Virus record (IMG/VR): IMGVR_UViG_3300020474_000088
Coordinates: 1-26,289 of that record
Source of the DNA: a virus
Length of the DNA: 26,289 bases
Direction: 5' to 3' (one strand)
Below the pieces are notes generated by a model that had not been told where the DNA came from, did not search any database, and saw only the letters and a list, made by a program, of their open reading frames with translations. Of this stretch, positions 22,154 to 26,289 are shown piece by piece. The first letter of the stretch is position 1. Each line of letters begins with the position of its first letter. Position numbers and translations under genes: made by a program.

Positions 22154-22580
22154 TGAGCAACTCCATTTCTACACCAGCTTCTGAAAAAAGTTTTGCTGAA
22201 AGGTCAAAATTTTTTTTCCACCTATCACCTAAATGTACTACTGAAACCACTCTTTTAACGCCTGACTGTATAATTAGCCCCGCACATCTTGAGCAAGGCT
22301 GAAAGGGCCAACTATAAATTGTGCAACCCTCTACCGACCTATTTGCAAAAGATAAAGCATTGGCTTCTGCATGTACTATTATATCGTATTTTTCTTCCCT
22401 GTCAATAAGTTTTTCTTGATTATCTTTGATGCCTCTTGGGAATCCATTGTAACCAACCGATACAATTCTATTTTTTTGATCAACTATAACTGCACCTACC
22501 TGAGTTGACGGGTCTTTCGACCACGATCCGACTAGTTTGGCTAGTTCAAGAAATCTTTTGTCCCATTTTTTCATATTCAT
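22146..22580 (-). CDS. Deoxycytidylate (dCMP) deaminase
   Basis: 144 residues. Converts dCMP to dUMP, the precursor for thymidylate. Zinc site: His70 in VHAEANAL with the catalytic Glu72, and Cys96 and Cys99 in PCSRCAG. The N-terminal part has SKDPSTQVGAVIVD and GYNGFPRG, typical of the dCMP deaminase family rather than cytidine deaminase. The length suits the family. The start is ATG 22580 or 22574, neither with a strong site, but both lie inside the end of the 55-residue membrane protein gene, so coupling is likely. With GuaC, the deoxyribosyltransferase-like gene and NrdJ it forms a deoxynucleotide supply set. Confidence 0.9.
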   Translation of the reverse strand: MNMKKWDKRFLELAKLVGSWSKDPSTQVGAVIVDQKNRIVSVGYNGFPRGIKDNQEKLIDREEKYDIIVHAEANALSFANRSVEGCTIYSWPFQPCSRCAGLIIQSGVKRVVSVVHLGDRWKKNFDLSAKLFSEAGVEMELLNV

Positions 22581-22713
22581 ACCACAGTAATCCTAAGTTA
22601 GCAAGAGCGTAAGCAAACCACATTAAAGCGTGTGGGTAATCCTGACCACGTATACAACTAATGCACGTTGTTACATAACATATAGTTGAAATAATAATCG
22701 CCGGTAACGCCAT
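22546..22713 (-). CDS. 55-residue membrane protein
   Basis: ATG at 22713 overlaps the sulfotransferase-like stop (TAATG), TGA at 22546-22548, overlapping the dCMP deaminase start by about 35 bases. The product has two hydrophobic parts: about 2-20 (PAIIISTICYVTTCISC) and about 29-46 (ALMWFAYALANLGLLWYE), so probably two membrane passes. The reading frame without gaps, TAATG coupling and clear amphipathic layout support it. Similar 'almwfaYalanlgLl' proteins occur in marine phages, as I recall. Function unknown. Confidence 0.65.
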   Translation of the reverse strand: MALPAIIISTICYVTTCISCIRGQDYPHALMWFAYALANLGLLWYEYEKMGQKIS

Positions 22714-23525
22714 TATAATATACTCTTTAGTTTTGGATTGTTTTCAAGAAAAGACTCGTAATCATAATTATTTCTTTCAAACTTATTACCGTTTAATTCA
22801 AGACCTGTAAATTTTGAGATTTCTGTCCAATCATCTAATTTGTTATAGTCTACATCTAAATATTCTTTTTTATTTTTTTTGCAATATTCTCTAGCATTGT
22901 TGAATATTTCTTCTTTCCTCTCTATAACATATCTATAATTTAGAACATGCTTATCAGTTAAGGTAATGTTTACTTTTTTATTTTGAGCCTCCGAGACAGC
23001 CCACGGAGTTTTACTAGATGGAAAGTACATAGCATTACAATGAGAAAATACATATTCAAGTTTATCTCTATCTAAGATAATAATTTTATCAAAATAGTCT
23101 AACACTTCTTCTAGAGTGTGTGGATTCCCTACTCCATGTAGTGCTATTTGACTAGTGAATATCTTGCATATAAATACCTCTCCATGCTTCCTGTTACTTA
23201 CTTCTTGCATGAATAATTTAAGATATTCTCTCTCTGACCACTTTCTTAGTTTTAAAATCTCGCCTACAGTTATGTTTTCTGTTGGGAATATAACATCATC
23301 ATCATCTAGCCGATCTACAAACTTTTTCTTATCTTTATAATATTTCCCATTTTGACATGCGTACAGACATGTGCCAGCTTGTGGTACTAAATGTCTTGCT
23401 CCGGTCATTATTTCATAACAGGCAATTACCTTTTCACAGCTACCCTTATAACTATTTCTGATGTTACCTATAAAGTAAGTTGTACCATGACGAGCTTCTG
23501 ATAAAAGTAATATTTTTTGCCTCAT
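22713..23525 (-). CDS. Sulfotransferase-like protein
   Basis: 270 residues. The N-terminal strand-loop ILLLSEARHGTTYFIG (5-20) is the phosphosulfate-binding loop typical of PAPS-dependent sulfotransferases ('sxpRsGTTxl'). Further on, DKIIILDRDKLEYVFSH (about 146-162) corresponds to the second PAPS-binding element (R-d...S). The rest is helical and basic. It would transfer a sulfate from PAPS to a sugar or other hydroxyl. It begins at a TAATG overlap with the two-domain glycosyltransferase and has GGAGGA upstream, so the two are made together, which favours a sulfated glycan. The acceptor is unknown; sequence is divergent, so the family call is moderately firm. Confidence 0.72.
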   Translation of the reverse strand: MRQKILLLSEARHGTTYFIGNIRNSYKGSCEKVIACYEIMTGARHLVPQAGTCLYACQNGKYYKDKKKFVDRLDDDDVIFPTENITVGEILKLRKWSEREYLKLFMQEVSNRKHGEVFICKIFTSQIALHGVGNPHTLEEVLDYFDKIIILDRDKLEYVFSHCNAMYFPSSKTPWAVSEAQNKKVNITLTDKHVLNYRYVIERKEEIFNNAREYCKKNKKEYLDVDYNKLDDWTEISKFTGLELNGNKFERNNYDYESFLENNPKLKSIL

Positions 23526-25471
23526 TAATATCCTCCTATGAACGCATTAATAGATTTTACCATATTCGATACAGAGAATTTATCAATGTTAAAATCCTTT
23601 AGATAATGATAAGCATCTATAATGTTGTCCTCTATCAATAGATATCTAATATCTACATTGTCATCATAGAATAGTGGATATTCTGAGCCTAAATATTCTT
23701 CGCAGGCTGGTGATCTATTTAACAAGATTGGGCAATGCCTCTGTATGGCGTTAATTATGGCGTTATTTGCAGAACTATCATACAAATTTAAGAATATTAT
23801 ATTTTTAGTCAGTAATTGATTTAATTCTTGGTCAGATAATTTTGGAGCCACTTTAGTAGTACGATGAGATATTCCATGATATTCCATATCTGCATTAAAT
23901 ACTTCATACTTATAATCTTCTTCCCCTCCAAACACAAATAGCTTTTCATGATCTTGCACATCCAGCTTCTCAAAGAAACCAAAATTTCTATTAAACCATC
24001 CAAGGTTAATTAATTTTTTATTACCATTATCTAGGTATTTATCTATAGAAAACTTAGGGCAAGCGACATCTGGCATAATAGGATGATGTACTACACCCAA
24101 CCTTTTGTTTTGTAGATGTATTAAGTTTGAATTAGTTTCCATAGTGTGCTGAGAAGTAAATAATATTCCTTTACACTTCTCGTCCAATAGCCCAGATTCA
24201 TTTAACTTGTCATAGAAAGAACTGATCGTAGGGCTTGAAGGCAAAACGTCTGCGTAATATTCAGGGCAGTAATTGACAAGATGTTCTATGCCGTACCACT
24301 CTGATGACCATAATTTATCGGGATATGACTGATAAGACTCCCACAAAAATGTAATTAAATTCTCGCTCCTATCTTTTGTCCACATCCTATCTAACTCATC
24401 ATTTACAGACCCCCATCCACCATGCAAGTGTCTTTTATGATTATTAGATAATATAATTCTAAAGTTTTTAAATTCATCGTCACTTAAAAAGTCTGACATT
24501 ACTACATGATCTACAGTGTCTGATACCTTTTTAGGTGCTAGCACATAGTTTTTCTTTGATGGATAGTTTGGATTAATACAAGGCTCAACAAAACATATTG
24601 CCCCTACTAAAGCATCTGTTTTAACATTGTAGTTTCTGTGACCATCTCTGTGTTTATGGTATGATTTAATATGATAACAAGGATTGAATATATCAAATCC
24701 ACGACAAGCAAACTTGTAGGCAATTTTATTATCACACCTTGGTTTACCAGTTGGGGTATCTAAGGATGACATAAAATCTATATTATTTATAGTATTAGAA
24801 TGTAATGCCCAAGTATCTTGTGACCACTTGGGATTATTAATTACCTTATAGTCTCCGGCCTGATTCCTATCATATCTCGAAAGACATACTACGCTATTCT
24901 CTTTATCTGTAAAGCCTCTGACCTGTTCAATTGTATGATCAAAATATATGTCAGCATTACAAAAAACAGAGATGTATTTTTTTTCTTTAATTATATTCTT
25001 AGAGGATAATATCCAATCAGCATACGTTGGAGTTTTATTATCTATAGTTATATAAGTTATCTTAGGATTTCTTTTTAGAAAATCTGGACGCTCTGTTCCA
25101 ACTGTAATCAATACATATACGTGATGTATACTATTATTGGTTACATTCTTTTCGAGGCAATAGTCTATTTCGTGCTGACGACGATCATCCTTGTAATATG
25201 TGGTAAACAAATATATATTTTCATCACTAAAACCACTGAGTAAAACTAAGTCTTGATCTACAGTATCTTGTAAGTTACTTGCGAAACCAAAGTTTTTACC
25301 ATACAGATGGTAGTGATAAAATAATCTATGTCTATCGTCTATTCCTGAATCTGAGCAAAAAGGTTGATAGAAATCTTTAGTGTCTGGAAAAGAGTGTTGA
25401 TAAAATTTTTCATCGAAATTATCATCTATTACATTTGTTTTGTAAAATTCCAGAATGTTTAATTCTTGCAT
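23525..25471 (-). CDS. Two-domain glycosyltransferase (GT-A-like plus GT-B-like)
   Basis: About 648 residues. The N-terminus has a 'FDEKFYQHSFPD ... HYHLYGKNFG' segment (about 20-62) often found in front of glycosyltransferase domains. A GT-A-like part follows (about 85-290) with a TPTYADWI strand-loop and an acidic ISVFCNADIYFD (169-180 or nearby) in place of DXD. The C-terminal half (about 330-640) looks like a GT-B donor part: KKLINLGWFNRN, KLFVFGG, then IFLNLYDSSANNAIINAIQR and CPILLNRSPACEEYLG. I choose ATG 25471, which overlaps the GMP reductase stop as TAATG; a longer frame to 25522 lies inside that gene. It probably builds a glycan on the virion or cell surface; substrates unknown. 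Confidence 0.75.
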   Translation of the reverse strand: MQELNILEFYKTNVIDDNFDEKFYQHSFPDTKDFYQPFCSDSGIDDRHRLFYHYHLYGKNFGFASNLQDTVDQDLVLLSGFSDENIYLFTTYYKDDRRQHEIDYCLEKNVTNNSIHHVYVLITVGTERPDFLKRNPKITYITIDNKTPTYADWILSSKNIIKEKKYISVFCNADIYFDHTIEQVRGFTDKENSVVCLSRYDRNQAGDYKVINNPKWSQDTWALHSNTINNIDFMSSLDTPTGKPRCDNKIAYKFACRGFDIFNPCYHIKSYHKHRDGHRNYNVKTDALVGAICFVEPCINPNYPSKKNYVLAPKKVSDTVDHVVMSDFLSDDEFKNFRIILSNNHKRHLHGGWGSVNDELDRMWTKDRSENLITFLWESYQSYPDKLWSSEWYGIEHLVNYCPEYYADVLPSSPTISSFYDKLNESGLLDEKCKGILFTSQHTMETNSNLIHLQNKRLGVVHHPIMPDVACPKFSIDKYLDNGNKKLINLGWFNRNFGFFEKLDVQDHEKLFVFGGEEDYKYEVFNADMEYHGISHRTTKVAPKLSDQELNQLLTKNIIFLNLYDSSANNAIINAIQRHCPILLNRSPACEEYLGSEYPLFYDDNVDIRYLLIEDNIIDAYHYLKDFNIDKFSVSNMVKSINAFIGGY

Positions 25472-26289
25472 TATGTACTCTGATCGAAATGAGTTCTGTT
25501 GACCAAGTTGAATTCTGCGCATTTGTTCATGTCTTTGAGCTTTGTCGCTCCGATATACGCACAGGCGCTACGCAGACCGCCTAATACATCTAATATAATA
25601 TCCTTTGCTGGGCCTTTGTATGGCACTTCTTTTACACGACCTTCGCTTGCTCTGTAATCTTTTACTCCACCGTACTTTGACTGAGCTTCGCTTGAAGACA
25701 TACCGTAAAACTTTAGGGACGTTCTAACCATCTTATGGTGATAGTCATGCTTACCATCCGATATCCACTCGTATTGCCAATCGCCCTCGCATTCATACGC
25801 TCCAGCTAACATGCCACCCAGCATAACAAAGTCTGCCCCAGCAGCAAATGCTTTGCATACATCAGCAGGAGTCCTGCAACCACCATCAGCACAAACTAAT
25901 CCTAATCTGCCATCTCCGTTTCGTAACCCATGAGCTGCGTGACTACACTCTATTATAGCAGATAATTGAGGAAATCCCACACCTGTTTTCAGTCTGGTTG
26001 TACAAGCAGATCCGGGTCCAATGCCTATCTTAACAATGTCTACTCCACCGTGTAAAATTAATTCTTGTACCATCTCTGGAGTGCAAACATTACCCGCCAT
26101 TATGATAGTATGTTTACTTACATGTCTTCTTACTCTATGGCAGAAGTCAACAAAGTCGTCTGTATAACCATTAGCTACATCTATACAGATATTAGGATTC
26201 ATACCTGACTTCTCTTTAAACTCATTATACTTAAAAATATCTGCGTCTTTAATACCTATACTATACCATTGAGTTTCAGGGTAATATAA
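25471..26289 (-). CDS. guaC: GMP reductase, 5' end outside the window
   Basis: At least 272 residues; the frame remains open to the right edge. Converts GMP to IMP with NADPH. Diagnostic blocks: NICIDVANGYTDDFV, KIGIGPGSACTTRLKTGVG with the catalytic cysteine in the SACTTR loop, PQLSAIIECSHAAHGL, CADGGCRTPADVCKAF, FVMLGGMLAG, KFYGMSSSEAQ and KDYRASEGR, and LGGLRSACAYIGA. The 'FYGMSS ... YRASEGR' part fits GMP reductase rather than IMP dehydrogenase, and no CBS insert is visible. The reading before residue 30 (SIGIKDADIFKYNEF) also matches. Overlaps the next gene by TAATG. A purine-salvage gene is unusual in phages; it may raise IMP for adenine or guanine deoxynucleotides. Confidence 0.92.
   Translation of the reverse strand, partial: LYYPETQWYSIGIKDADIFKYNEFKEKSGMNPNICIDVANGYTDDFVDFCHRVRRHVSKHTIIMAGNVCTPEMVQELILHGGVDIVKIGIGPGSACTTRLKTGVGFPQLSAIIECSHAAHGLRNGDGRLGLVCADGGCRTPADVCKAFAAGADFVMLGGMLAGAYECEGDWQYEWISDGKHDYHHKMVRTSLKFYGMSSSEAQSKYGGVKDYRASEGRVKEVPYKGPAKDIILDVLGGLRSACAYIGATKLKDMNKCAEFNLVNRTHFDQST

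Noticed and set aside
23821-24003. Minus-strand frame of 60 codons inside the glycosyltransferase gene
   Set aside because: It is in another frame of a clear long gene, without its own ribosome site.
1-26289. CRISPR array, tRNA genes or insertion sequences
   Set aside because: No regular direct repeats with spacers, no cloverleaf in the short gaps and no transposase were seen on reading; gaps are too short for most of these.
17563-26289. A complete DNA hypermodification pathway
   Set aside because: Glycosyltransferases, an oxygenase and nucleotide enzymes are present, but no hydroxymethylase, base-specific modification enzyme or DNA glucosyltransferase is recognised, so this remains only a hypothesis.

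Overview
The window looks like part of the genome of a lytic tailed dsDNA phage (Caudoviricetes), probably aquatic or marine. It is AT-rich and very tightly packed. Every credible gene lies on the minus strand, so transcription runs from high to low coordinates. Many genes overlap by 1-4 bases (TAATG or ATGA junctions), and I see no tRNA, rRNA, CRISPR array, insertion sequence or integrase. The largest space without a gene is about 220 bases (20881-21101); it holds a terminator followed by a sigma70-like promoter. Host and virion type cannot be fixed from this sequence. The gene set (class II ribonucleotide reductase, small virion protein of the MANPN type, StrG-like oxygenase, DUF5672 glycosyltransferase) resembles marine myovirus gene pools, but that is inference.

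Layout in transcription order. (1) 26289-21102, metabolism, replication and surface chemistry: GMP reductase (5' end outside the window), a two-domain glycosyltransferase, a sulfotransferase-like protein, a 55-aa membrane protein, dCMP deaminase, three small proteins of unknown function, and single-stranded DNA-binding protein. The run ends at a rho-independent terminator (21009-21044). (2) 20880-16309, starting from a near-consensus promoter (20971-20998): a membrane-anchored RuvA_C-like protein, a StrG-like 2OG-Fe(II) oxygenase, a nucleoside 2-deoxyribosyltransferase-like protein, a DUF5672 glycosyltransferase, a GT4 glycosyltransferase, two unknown proteins and a phage sigma factor. (3) 16231-15536, a single gene for a probable abundant virion protein, with a palindrome in front and a UUCG-capped hairpin behind. 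(4) 15454-13714: a PAS-domain membrane protein, a holin-sized membrane protein and a papain-like cysteine protease. (5) 13714-1261, host-recognition and fibre region: a 1218-aa fibre with seven RCC1 repeats, two adhesin-like proteins sharing its N-terminal module, a 34-aa protein, four small proteins (three with membrane or secretion signals), a LamG-type 679-aa fibre, a 1232-aa structural protein and a small virion protein. (6) 1247-1: a C-terminally membrane-anchored unknown and the start of class II ribonucleotide reductase NrdJ.

How the parts fit. The nucleotide genes (GuaC, dCMP deaminase, deoxyribosyltransferase-like, NrdJ) feed deoxynucleotides to phage replication. The sigma factor sits directly upstream of the structural block and probably directs late transcription. 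The glycosyltransferase, sulfotransferase and oxygenase genes probably decorate the virion or the host surface. The fibre block carries unusually rich modular adhesins. The most unusual object is the RCC1-propeller fibre: two related insertions interrupt the propeller, and one of them carries a complete cupredoxin-type His/Cys/His/Met ligand set with the spacing of a type-1 copper site.
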